From Paenibacillus dendritiformis (lineage in GTDB: Bacteria > Bacillota > Bacilli > Paenibacillales > Paenibacillaceae), in the NCBI RefSeq assembly GCF_015845845.1, contig NZ_LDIG01000234.1, forward strand, positions 20,088 to 84,087: a stretch of 64,000 bases of DNA. The letters are read 5' to 3'. A model generated the notes under the pieces. That model ran no database searches and was not told where the DNA came from. It was given only the letters and a program-made list of their open reading frames with translations. Of this stretch, positions 52,626 to 64,000 are shown in pieces. How positions within the stretch are numbered: the stretch's first letter is position 1; the number at the start of each line of letters is the position of its first letter. A program made the translations under genes and the position numbers.

Positions 52626-53642
52626 CTAGTGAATATCTTTCTTTTTGAAGCGTCCGCCCTTCACGTCATGAATATTGCCGATCGCCAGGAACGCTTGCGG
52701 ATCCTGCTCCTCGACGATGGATTTCAGCTTCGCTTCCTCCAGCCGGGTGATGACCGTAAAAATGATCTTCTTCTCGTCGCCGGAGAAGCCGCCTTCCCCG
52801 TTCATATATGTCACCCCGCGGCCCAGCCGGCTCAGGAGCGCATCGCCAATGGCCTTATAGTTCTCGCTAATAATCCACACCGCTTTGGAATCGTTCAAGC
52901 CTTCTACGGTAATATCAATCATTTTGAACGCAATGTAATAGGCAATCAGCGAGTACATCGCCCGATCCCAACCGAATACGAAGCCTGCGCTCGTCAGAAT
53001 GAAGAGGTTGAAAAACATGACGATTTCGCCGACAGAAAAAGGCGTCTTTTTATTCAGCAAAATGGCCACGATTTCCGTACCGTCCAACGAACCGCCGAAG
53101 CGGATGACCAAACCTACGCCGATCCCTAGAATGATTCCTCCGAATACCGCTGCCAGAAATGTATTCTCCGTGAACGGCTGCACAGGATGCAGCAGAGCGG
53201 TGCTGAACGACATGACAGCGACGCCAAGCAAGGTCGATAACGCAAACGTTTTTCCGATCTGCTTGTATCCCATGATCAGAAACGGAAGGTTGAGAAGAAA
53301 GAGAAATACGCCAAGGGGCACGGATGTGACATGGGACAAAATAATGGATATCCCGGTCACTCCTCCATCGGTAATCTGGTTCGGAACGAGGAATAATTCC
53401 AGCCCAACGCCCATCATGATCGAGCCGAGCGCAATGAATATAATTTGGCGCAGCATCTTGGCAAAGCCCATCTTCGTATGCTGGTAAGGAGGCTGCAGCG
53501 CCGCCACGGCCGCCGCAGGATCCAATCCCTCAATGGACGCTGCCAACATGGCGTTGCTATTATGTCCTGCGCCGGCTTGCTCATCGCAAGCGGGCTGCGA
53601 TTGCTCTGCAAATCCGGATTGTTCCTTCAGGGGTTCTGTCAT
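52626..53642 (-). CDS. YitT family membrane protein
   Basis: A 338-residue protein. A polar N-terminal tail of about 65 residues (Gln/Ala-rich) precedes the YitT core: five or six membrane helices with GLELFLVPNQITDGGVTGIS and AVFGGIILGIGVGLVIRFGG then SLDGTEIVAILL, and a C-terminal DUF2179 domain (GEGGFSGDEKKIIFTVITRL). YitT proteins are widespread in Firmicutes; their function is not settled. ATG 53642 follows GAGGTG. The long N-terminal tail is unusual for the family. Confidence 0.92.
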   Translation of the reverse strand: MTEPLKEQSGFAEQSQPACDEQAGAGHNSNAMLAASIEGLDPAAAVAALQPPYQHTKMGFAKMLRQIIFIALGSIMMGVGLELFLVPNQITDGGVTGISIILSHVTSVPLGVFLFLLNLPFLIMGYKQIGKTFALSTLLGVAVMSFSTALLHPVQPFTENTFLAAVFGGIILGIGVGLVIRFGGSLDGTEIVAILLNKKTPFSVGEIVMFFNLFILTSAGFVFGWDRAMYSLIAYYIAFKMIDITVEGLNDSKAVWIISENYKAIGDALLSRLGRGVTYMNGEGGFSGDEKKIIFTVITRLEEAKLKSIVEEQDPQAFLAIGNIHDVKGGRFKKKDIH

Positions 53643-53744
53643 CGCATTCACCTCTCTACTATGTCGTACCTATTATTATATCGGAATAGAGCCTGGTTCG
53701 GTTGCGGTTGGTAAAAATTTTTAAAATCTCTTTATTCCTTGGAT

Positions 53745-53780
53745 CAAAAAAAGGCCTCCTCCCGTTGAGGGAAGAAAGCC
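53745..53780 (-). terminator. Terminator of the sspP unit
   Basis: On minus, GGCTTTCTTCCC pairs with GGGAGGAGGCC (with G-U pairs), followed by TTTTTTT. Confidence 0.75.
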
Positions 53781-53821
53781 GTGAAAGCACTGCTTACGAA
53801 GGCTGCGATTCGATGATTAGC

Positions 53822-53974
53822 TCAGCCTTCCGGGTTATTATGGCTTACATGATTGGCGGTCTTGACCTTCTTGGAGCCCGACAGCGGCTCTTGAATGCCT
53901 TTGCGGCCTTCCGCCTCATGATGGCGGACCGGCTGCTCCGCGGCGGGAACCGGGATTGACTTCGGCTTGCTCAT
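53822..53974 (-). CDS. sspP: Small acid-soluble spore protein P
   Basis: A 50-residue protein, SKPKSIPVPAAEQPVRHHEA ... EGRKGIQEPLSGSKKVKTAN ... HVSHNNPEG. The QEPLSGSKKVK block and basic tail match SspP, a minor spore protein made in the forespore. ATG 53974 is preceded by AAAGGAACG. It is the last of three small genes transcribed on minus, the other two of unknown function. Confidence 0.9.
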   Translation of the reverse strand: MSKPKSIPVPAAEQPVRHHEAEGRKGIQEPLSGSKKVKTANHVSHNNPEG

Positions 53975-54001
53975 GGAAAACCACGTTCCTTTCCAACGTA
54001 T

Positions 54002-54166
54002 TTAATAGTGCTCCAGATCGGTAGGCTTGTCATGATTCAACGCGTCCTGATGCCTGCGGTCATTGCGATCCTGCTGGAGCTGCTGCGCCTGATGCGAATT
54101 GACCGGATCGGCATCGAGATCATCAATCACGTTGCGCAAATTTTTATCCTGATGTCGCTTGTCCAT
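54002..54166 (-). CDS. Small hydrophilic protein, unknown
   Basis: A 54-residue charged protein (DKRHQDKNLRNVIDDLDADP, then a Gln/His-rich helix and NHDKPTDLEHY). ATG 54166 follows GGAGGGTAAGG, and it begins 3 bp after the upstream gene stop, so it is clearly translated from the same message. Spore or stress association is suggested by its neighbour sspP only. Confidence 0.75.
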   Translation of the reverse strand: MDKRHQDKNLRNVIDDLDADPVNSHQAQQLQQDRNDRRHQDALNHDKPTDLEHY

Positions 54167-54168
54167 CC

Positions 54169-54540
54169 TTACCCTCCGTTCACCGTCGTATCGCCATGAT
54201 GGGTCAGATCATGAAGATGCTGGGCGCACTCATGAATATGTCTCATGTAATCTTGCGCCATTTCCTGCACCGGTTGGGTCCGTTCGTCAATATGGACGCC
54301 GTCCCGCTCGACATCGATCAGCTTTAGATCAACCTCCCGCGAGTCGACATAGCTGCAATGGAAATCGAAGGTATAGCTCTGACGTCCGTCGCTGTCGATA
54401 TGGATGAGAAATGCGTGCGGATTCGCGGCATCCGGCAGAACGGTCGCTTTGTTGCCCGGCTCCAATTTGTTCGTCAACGTTTGCTGCCATGCAGCCACAA
54501 GCTGATGCTGATCCACTTGTACGATATCATTGTCATTCAT
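54169..54540 (-). CDS. Hypothetical protein upstream of sspP
   Basis: A 123-residue soluble protein (NDNDIVQVDQHQLVAAWQQT, then a beta-rich middle with HAFLIHIDSDGRQSYTFDFH and a C-terminal helix QEMAQDYMRHIHECAQHLHD). The tail is His-rich. ATG 54540 follows GGAGGTGTGG, a strong site; the frame extends two codons more. First gene of the sspP unit. I do not recognise the family. Confidence 0.75.
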   Translation of the reverse strand: MNDNDIVQVDQHQLVAAWQQTLTNKLEPGNKATVLPDAANPHAFLIHIDSDGRQSYTFDFHCSYVDSREVDLKLIDVERDGVHIDERTQPVQEMAQDYMRHIHECAQHLHDLTHHGDTTVNGG

Positions 54541-54636
54541 GACCACACCTCCACTATTCCTTTACAGTGTGCGGCGCAGGCACCGATTTTATACCATGGC
54601 GGAGGTTTCCCGTACTGCTTCATTGCCGGTATATGC

Positions 54637-54665
54637 AAAAAACCTTTGCCGTGCCGGCAAAGGCT
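54637..54665 (-). terminator. Terminator after tRNA-Ser
   Basis: On minus, CCTTTGCCGGCACGGCAAAGG is a stem-loop followed by TTTTTTG, 19 bp after the tRNA CCA end. Confidence 0.88.
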
Positions 54666-54683
54666 TCGTTATTATCGCTATAA

Positions 54684-54772
54684 TGGCGGAGAGGGTGGGA
54701 TTCGAACCCACGTGGGCTTGCACCCTAACGGTTTTCAAGACCGCCCCGTTATGACCGCTTCGGTACCTCTCC
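54684..54772 (-). tRNA. tRNA-Ser (anticodon TGA)
   Basis: Type II tRNA with a long variable arm. Acceptor GGAGAGG pairs with CCTCTCC, the T loop is GTTCGAATC, and the anticodon loop CTTGAAA gives anticodon TGA. CCA is encoded. It follows serS on the same strand, the usual order in Bacillales. Confidence 0.97.
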
Positions 54773-54847
54773 ATTGACTGCCCGATTCAAGTCGGACAGT
54801 CTATATTTTATCATGATTGAATTTCCTGCGCAACTGTATATATTTGG

Positions 54848-56137
<1,290 letters not shown>

Positions 56138-56216
56138 CTACGCATGCAGAAAGGGCGATTGCCCCTTCCTCGAAGCAAGGAGCACCGATTCTGCCTCTAT
56201 GACTGATTCATTCATT

Positions 56217-56268
56217 AAAAACACCTTAACCTGTCCCTTGAAGGAATCGCAAGTCAAGGTGTTTTTTT
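56217..56268 (-). terminator. Terminator of pdxS-pdxT
   Basis: On minus, AACACCTTGAC pairs with GTTAAGGTGTT, followed by TTTAATG; A-rich on the other side, so it could work both ways. Confidence 0.8.
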
Positions 56269-56283
56269 CATCGCGTTCTATCT

Positions 56284-56877
56284 TTAGCCTGCTGCAATTC
56301 CGCTCTGTTTAACCATATCGGCAAAATAACGATGAAGATTAACATCGTCCGTCAGCTCCGGGTGGAAGGAACAGGCCAGCAAATGGCCTTGTCTGGCGAC
56401 GACAATCTCCTCGTTGACTTTGCACAGCACATCTACGCCGGGACCAACTTCCGTTATAAGGGGAGCGCGGATAAATACGGCCCGTACCGGCTCATCTACC
56501 CCGATAACGTCCAGGTCGGTCTCGAAGCTCTCGCGCTGCCGTCCGAACGCATTGCGGCGTACGGTGATGTCCATCAACGCCAGATGCGGCTCTTCCGTCC
56601 CGTCCTGGCCCATGATGCGCTTCGCGAGCACGATAAGTCCGGCGCATGTGCCGAAGATCGGCTTCCCTTGAGCGGCAAAAGCCCCGATTGCTTCCAGAAA
56701 GCCGTATTTGCGCATCAGCTTCCCAATCGTCGTACTCTCCCCGCCAGGAATAATCAATCCGTCCACATCATGCAGCTGTTCGGGATGCTTGATGGCTAAC
56801 GCGGTGATTCCGATGGATTCCAGGCTACGCATATGCTCTCTGACGGCCCCTTGCAGGGCCAACACCCCGATATTCAT
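56284..56877 (-). CDS. pdxT: Pyridoxal 5'-phosphate synthase glutaminase subunit
   Basis: Class I glutaminase, 197 residues, which supplies ammonia to PdxS. The triad is Cys78 (FGTCAGLI), His172 and Glu174 (SFHPEL); PGGESTT near 45 forms the oxyanion region. ATG 56877 follows AAGGAAGGG. It lies 18 bp after pdxS, so the two subunits are made from one message. Confidence 0.97.
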   Translation of the reverse strand: MNIGVLALQGAVREHMRSLESIGITALAIKHPEQLHDVDGLIIPGGESTTIGKLMRKYGFLEAIGAFAAQGKPIFGTCAGLIVLAKRIMGQDGTEEPHLALMDITVRRNAFGRQRESFETDLDVIGVDEPVRAVFIRAPLITEVGPGVDVLCKVNEEIVVARQGHLLACSFHPELTDDVNLHRYFADMVKQSGIAAG

Positions 56878-56895
56878 TCCTGCTTCCCTTCCTTC

Positions 56896-57777
56896 TTACC
56901 AGCCGCGATCCTGCATGCGCTCGGAAGGCGCCAGCTTGGAGATCTCAATCCCCTTCATCGGCGTGCCCAGATTCTTCGACACTTCCGCGATGAGCGCGAA
57001 GTCTTCGAAGTGAGTTGTCGCTTCCACGATAGCGCGCGCGAATTTCTCCGGGCTGTCGGATTTGAAAATGCCGGAGCCTACGAATACGCCGTCTGCGCCC
57101 AGATGCATCATCAGAGCCGCGTCAGCCGGCGTAGCGACGCCGCCCGCCGCGAAGTTGACGACCGGCAGCTTGCCGTTCTCATGCACCTCAAGCAGCAGTT
57201 CATAGGATACGCCCAGGTTTTTCGCTTCCGCATACAACTCGTCCTTCGACAAGTTTTGTACTTTGCGAATCTGGCTGTTAATCAAGCGCATATGACGCAC
57301 AGCCTCCACGATGTTCCCCGTTCCCGGTTCACCTTTGGTACGGATCATGGCCGCTCCTTCGCCGATGCGGCGCAGCGCTTCGCCCAGATCCTTCGCTCCG
57401 CAGACGAAAGGCACCGTGAACGCTTGCTTGTCGATATGAAACACTTCATCCGCCGGGGTCAATACCTCGGATTCGTCAATATAGTCAACGCCAAGCGATT
57501 CCAATACTTTGGCTTCTACGTAATGGCCAATGCGGGCCTTCGCCATAACAGGGATGGAGACAACCTTCATGACTTCCTCTACAATCGTAGGATCCGCCAT
57601 CCGTGCGACGCCGCCCGCGGCGCGGATGTCCGATGGAACGCGCTCCAGAGCCATAACTGCCGTAGCGCCGGCCGCTTCTGCAATCTTCGCTTGCTCCGCG
57701 TTCATGACGTCCATAATGACGCCGCCTTTTTGCATTTCTGCCATACCACGTTTAACACGAGCTGTACCAGTTTCCAT
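56896..57777 (-). CDS. pdxS: Pyridoxal 5'-phosphate synthase lyase subunit
   Basis: A 293-residue TIM-barrel enzyme that makes PLP from ribose 5-phosphate, glyceraldehyde 3-phosphate and glutamine-derived ammonia. Typical blocks: [20 protein letters not shown], the active-site lysine in [27 protein letters not shown] and the phosphate-binding [23 protein letters not shown] 57777 follows GGGAGGCAGG. Works as a dodecamer with PdxT. The 57.78-57.95 kb gap holds its promoter. Confidence 0.98.
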   Translation of the reverse strand: METGTARVKRGMAEMQKGGVIMDVMNAEQAKIAEAAGATAVMALERVPSDIRAAGGVARMADPTIVEEVMKVVSIPVMAKARIGHYVEAKVLESLGVDYIDESEVLTPADEVFHIDKQAFTVPFVCGAKDLGEALRRIGEGAAMIRTKGEPGTGNIVEAVRHMRLINSQIRKVQNLSKDELYAEAKNLGVSYELLLEVHENGKLPVVNFAAGGVATPADAALMMHLGADGVFVGSGIFKSDSPEKFARAIVEATTHFEDFALIAEVSKNLGTPMKGIEISKLAPSERMQDRGW

Positions 57778-57877
57778 TATGCCTGCCTCCCGCCATTTAC
57801 TATCGTAATGATGCCCGGAGGAACTTCAGCATCCCGTGCTGCAGCCTGTCGGGCGAACCGTAATGGTCTATCCCCCT

Positions 57878-57907
57878 ATTGTACATGATAGAACAGGGAA
57901 TACACAA
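57878..57907 (-). promoter_or_regulatory. Likely promoter of pdxS-pdxT
   Basis: On minus, TTGTGT, 18 bp, TACAAT, about 100 bp upstream of pdxS. Confidence 0.5.
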
Positions 57908-57952
57908 CCGATTTTGTCGGAATTACCTGGCCGGAACGGCCAAAACCGTCCT

Positions 57953-59353
57953 TTAGAACAAATTTTTGATGGATTGGAACAAATCTACGAAAAATTCCCC
58001 GATGGCCCGGAAAAATAAGCGCCACCAGCTGCCTTTTTCCACTTCTTCGGAAGCAATCAGATTTACGGTCTTCTTCTGTTCCAAGCCGTTGTCTTTGTAC
58101 GTAAACGTAATCGTCCCGATCTTCTGCCCGTTCTTGATTGGGGCAATCAACTCGTTGGCCGGGGTGAGCTTCACTTCATGCGTAATTTTGCCTTCCGTGC
58201 TGGCGCCCTTAGGTACGACAAAATTGACTCCGGTCTCAGGCACAACAGGCACCTCGGTCGAGACGCCTTTCTTAATCGGGGCCGCCGCGACGCCGTCCAC
58301 CGCCTGCTTCGGAGCCACGACGTTCTGGACACCATAGTTGTTGAACCCGTGGTCAAGCAGCTTGGCGGTTTCTACGAACCGTTTTCCTTTATCGTTAATA
58401 TCCGTGCCCATGACGACCGAGATAAGACGCATGCCATCCCGTTCCGCCGTGCCAGCGAAGCAGTTGCCCGCTTCGTTCGTGAAGCCCGTCTTCATCCCGT
58501 CCAGGCCCGGATACGCGTACCGCTTGAAGTTCGGAATATCTTTGTTCGCTTCCAGCATCCAGTTCAGGTTTTGAATCGGCGTCTCGTCACGCTCGCGGAA
58601 CTTATATTCCTGGATCGTCGTGAAGTCCCGGAATTCCGGATGCTTGATGACAATGGCGCGCACGAGCTTCGCCACGTCCATGGCCGACATGACGGTCTCA
58701 TCCGTGCCTTCCGGCCGGAACTTCTCCGGCATATCCTCCCGGCCCAATCCGGTTGAATTGATGAAGTGAGCCGTCGTCATGCCCAGCTTCTTCGCGGTCT
58801 CGTTCATCAGGTTGACGAACTCTTTCTCGGTTCCCGCGATCCGCTCCGCAAGCGCTACCGTCGCATCGTTCGCCGATCCGATCGCCATCGCGATATAGAG
58901 ATCGCGAACCGTATGCTTATCCCCTTCCGCGAGGAAGATGCGCGAGCCCCGCGTCAGAGAAGCATGCTCGGACGTCGTGACCTCTTCATCCCACGACAAC
59001 TCCCCGTTCTTCACCTTATCCATGACGATGTACTCCGTCATCATCTTGGTCATGCTGGCCGGAGGCTTCGGGGTATTCGAATCAATATTTACAAGCACTT
59101 GTCCCGTGCTGGCTTCCATGAGAATAGCCGATGTTACTTCCAATTTGAGCGACTCCTTGGTCGCCTTCACCGCAGACGCAGACCCGCCCTTATTCGCTGC
59201 GGCTTCCCCTTTCTCTGCCGTCTGGGCAGCAGCCTCGGCAGCAACCATGCCGGCCGAAGGAAGCAGCGTGAAGGTAAGTATCTGGCAAGCTGTTGCAATA
59301 GCGATGATACGCTTCCACTTGCCTTTTCTTGTCGCGTCTTGTTGTTTCAACAC
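57953..59353 (-). CDS. dacA: D-alanyl-D-alanine carboxypeptidase (PBP5-type)
   Basis: A low-molecular-mass PBP of about 466 residues that trims stem pentapeptides. Signal peptide (IIAIATACQILTFTLLPSAG then MVAAEA), SxxK as Ser100-Lys103 (PASMTKMM), SAN at 160-162 (GSANDATVALAE), KTG near 288 (GMKTGFTNEAG), then a beta-rich C-terminal domain and an amphipathic C-terminal helix (WRLFFRAIGEFFVDLFQSIK) for membrane attachment. GGGAGAGGAG lies right before the ATG at 59362, so the GTG at 59353, with normal spacing, is preferred; TTG 59350 is possible. Position between guaB and pdxS matches B. subtilis. Confidence 0.95.
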   Translation of the reverse strand: MLKQQDATRKGKWKRIIAIATACQILTFTLLPSAGMVAAEAAAQTAEKGEAAANKGGSASAVKATKESLKLEVTSAILMEASTGQVLVNIDSNTPKPPASMTKMMTEYIVMDKVKNGELSWDEEVTTSEHASLTRGSRIFLAEGDKHTVRDLYIAMAIGSANDATVALAERIAGTEKEFVNLMNETAKKLGMTTAHFINSTGLGREDMPEKFRPEGTDETVMSAMDVAKLVRAIVIKHPEFRDFTTIQEYKFRERDETPIQNLNWMLEANKDIPNFKRYAYPGLDGMKTGFTNEAGNCFAGTAERDGMRLISVVMGTDINDKGKRFVETAKLLDHGFNNYGVQNVVAPKQAVDGVAAAPIKKGVSTEVPVVPETGVNFVVPKGASTEGKITHEVKLTPANELIAPIKNGQKIGTITFTYKDNGLEQKKTVNLIASEEVEKGSWWRLFFRAIGEFFVDLFQSIKNLF

Positions 59354-59410
59354 TATCGTCATCTCCTCTCCCAATGAATCCATATGTTATTCTATCACAG
59401 CGGGACAGAC

Positions 59411-59442
59411 AAAAAAAAGGCAAGGGTGGAGCCCCCTGCCTT
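59411..59442 (-). terminator. Terminator of guaB
   Basis: On minus, AGGCAGGGGG pairs with CCCTTGCC(T) and is followed by eight T. Confidence 0.88.
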
Positions 59443-59472
59443 CTTTTGTCGATAAAACGGGATATTAATATT

Positions 59473-60951
<1,479 letters not shown>

Positions 60952-60969
60952 TTAATGTTAAGTTGCACT

Positions 60970-61007
60970 CAGCGGACAAACCCTTGTCATGACGGGCTTG
61001 TCCGCTG
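60970..61007 (-). promoter_or_regulatory. Leader hairpin of guaB
   Basis: CAGCGGACAAACCC and GGGCTTGTCCGCTG form a 14-bp stem (one G-U or mismatch) around a 10-base loop, in the transcribed leader 34 bp before the start codon. There is no T tract after it on minus, so it is not a plain terminator. No purine riboswitch core is visible. Confidence 0.6.
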
Positions 61008-61039
61008 ATTAAAGACTCTCTCTCAATATATTAATTGCA

Positions 61040-61068
61040 ATCTTAGCAAAGCGCTTTACCCCTGTCAA
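61040..61068 (-). promoter_or_regulatory. SigA-type promoter of guaB
   Basis: On minus, TTGACA, 17 bp, TAAGAT. The start site would lie near 61033, giving a leader of about 97 bases. Confidence 0.8.
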
Positions 61069-61441
61069 GGATAGGTTGCAGGAATCTGCACTTTGTTTTC
61101 AATTATTTTCATTAATCTTACAGACAGATGATTGTCCACTCCACAAATACATTCGACAAAAGGTTGAAACGAGCGACCAAGCGCCCGATATGATAACCTG
61201 TGACATAAGGTGACCCTTCCCAGCCGATTCTATGCGCCGGAGCGCATTTGGATGCGGCCGGATGGCTTTTTCCGGGGATTGGTTATCGGAAATAGCAGCC
61301 GGTAGGGTATGTCGCGTTCAGCGGCAGCTCTGGCATTCACCTGCGGAGTACGTCGTTCAGTCGCAGCCTCTGGTATGCGCCTGCGACGCATGTCAATTTA
61401 TCACGGCGTTATTTGGCGTTATCGCGTACATGTGGAATTGC

Positions 61442-61685
61442 GCAAACATGATGCAAAAGTGCAAAATTTCTCTGGACACGCCTTTTCCGGAAACGAAATC
61501 CTGCAAAAGTGCAGGATTTCGGGATGCACGACTTCACCAAAAAGGGGATCCTGCAAAAGTGCAGGATTTTGCTCCTTTTTGCTTCAAGTGGGTGCAAATG
61601 CGAGCAAAATGATGTAGATTTGCAGGAATTCCTCTCCATAGCCGCTCGAGAAGCGGAAAATGCTGTAGAATTGCAGCAATCCCCT
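61442..61685 (+). repeat. Dispersed spaced-palindrome repeat, copy C (five units)
   Basis: Cores at 61452-61463, 61502-61513, 61552-61563, 61613-61624 and 61664-61675: spacings 50, 50, 61 and 51 bp. The second and third cores are the clearest, with AAATCCTGCA and TGCAGGATTT as a perfect 10-bp inverted repeat around AAAG. It has one more 50-bp unit than copies A and B. A single half-like unit (TGCAGGAATCTGCA, 61077-61090) lies just upstream of the guaB promoter. Confidence 0.85.
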
Positions 61686-61742
61686 TGCACGCTTCACGAC
61701 AGGAGGCCACAACCCCAGGGGCTACGTCCCAGGAAGCAACGG

Positions 61743-61958
61743 CGCCTCCTTGATTCGATAATGCCTTTGGATACGATGACGCTTCCAGAATGCGATGATA
61801 CCTCTAGGATTCAATGACGCCTCCAGAATGCGATGATACCTCTAGGATTCAATGACGCCTCCAGAATGCGATGATACCTCTAGGATTCGACGACGCCTCC
61901 AGAATCCGATATGCGAAGATGTCTCTTAGATACGATTCCCCCTCCAGGATGCAATGCC
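61743..61958. repeat. 19/38-bp tandem repeat between rrn and guaB
   Basis: About eleven copies of a 19-bp unit close to CCTCCAGGATTCGATGACG. Two alternating versions, CCTCTAGGATTCAATGACG and CCTCCAGAATGCGATGATA, make a 38-bp higher-order unit whose copies start at 61785, 61823, 61861 and 61899 and are nearly identical in the middle. Units at the edges are more diverged. It does not read as a protein repeat (38 is not a multiple of 3). Confidence 0.85.
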
Positions 61959-61999
61959 ATGTCCGGTTCCCCGCGCTCCCTGCATTCTTCCGAACATAG

Positions 62000-62028
62000 A
62001 AAAAAACCACCGACAGAAGTCAGTGGTC
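62000..62028 (-). terminator. rrn operon terminator
   Basis: On minus, ACCACTGACTTCTGTCGGTGGT is a stem-loop followed by TTTTTTT, 8 bp after the 5S 3' end. Confidence 0.9.
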
Positions 62029-62035
62029 TTTGTCT

Positions 62036-62152
62036 GCTTGGCAGCGTCCTACTCTCCCAGGACCCTGCGGTCCAAGTACCATCGGCGCTGGAGGGCTTAA
62101 CGGTCGTGTTCGGGATGGGTACGCGTGGAACCCCTCCGCTATCGCCACCAAA
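62036..62152 (-). rRNA. rrf: 5S ribosomal RNA
   Basis: On minus it begins TTTGGTGGCGATAGCGGAGG and ends GACGCTGCCAAGC, with the conserved CCCATCCCGAACACGACCGT loop. About 117 bases. Last gene of an rRNA operon. Confidence 0.97.
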
Positions 62153-62273
62153 CAGATAAGGTATTGTACCTTAAAAACTGAATGCGAAAGTAAAATCATC
62201 AAACCATCCGGGGTCCCCGAAAAGTAATCGGTGTTGCTGCAACGCTTCACGTCACTTTTTGGGGTGAATTTAG

Positions 62274-64000
<1,727 letters not shown>

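Noticed and set aside
61442..61685. CRISPR-like array: short palindromic units every about 50 bp
   Set aside because: Units are not identical, spacing jumps to 61 bp at a fixed place, the same pattern recurs at two other loci, and no cas genes are present.

Overview
The window is chromosomal DNA of a spore-forming, flagellated member of the Bacillales, most likely a Paenibacillus of moderate to high GC. The evidence is the rrn-guaB-dacA-pdxS-pdxT-serS-tRNA-Ser string near one end, speE-speB divergent from a class A PBP with ywhD nearby, ywiB-argS, an sspP spore protein gene, a YtxJ-type bacillithiol protein, a consensus SigD promoter before motAB and B. subtilis-like Shine-Dalgarno sites. No species can be named from the sequence alone.

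Layout. 1-5.5 kb: the start of cstA, a LytS/LytT two-component pair and ywiB-argS, all on minus. 5.5-10.7 kb: an accessory stretch with AT-rich islands, a KGG stress protein, and a decayed nucleobase-catabolism cluster (truncated ankyrin gene joined to an N-terminally truncated amidohydrolase, an intact-looking deaminase, a LysR gene with an internal deletion). 10.7-18.1 kb: speE-speB, divergent pbpG, a GntR-MFS pair and ywhD. 18.2-22 kb: an M1 peptidase with a membrane partner, then an NlpC/P60 hydrolase behind a c-di-AMP riboswitch. 22-37.6 kb: envelope proteins, AraC and TetR regulators, exoA, and three more decayed loci (a duplicated-domain lipoprotein, a Fur-controlled Btr-like activator, a DUF418-like remnant). 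37.6-41.7 kb: a four-gene ECF transporter. 41.7-43.4 kb: motAB. 43.4-46.6 kb: an orphan sporulation-type kinase and tadA, divergent across a DnaA-box cluster. 46.8-51.3 kb: a FAH / metallo-beta-lactamase / TetR operon facing a YtrA-type ABC operon. 51.4-64 kb: a lipoprotein, a YitT protein, small spore-type genes, tRNA-Ser, serS, pdxT, pdxS, dacA, guaB, 5S and most of 23S rRNA.

The most unusual structure is a dispersed intergenic repeat seen three times (about 17.33, 25.27 and 61.45 kb). Each copy is a row of short imperfect palindromes built on TGCA-N4-TGCA whose centres are spaced 50, 61-62 and 51 bp in all three copies, although the sequence between them has diverged. Other points of interest are the DnaA-box cluster upstream of the kinase, a 19/38-bp tandem repeat between the rrn terminator and guaB, a structured leader before the ECF S component, and the density of pseudogenes between 5 and 32 kb.
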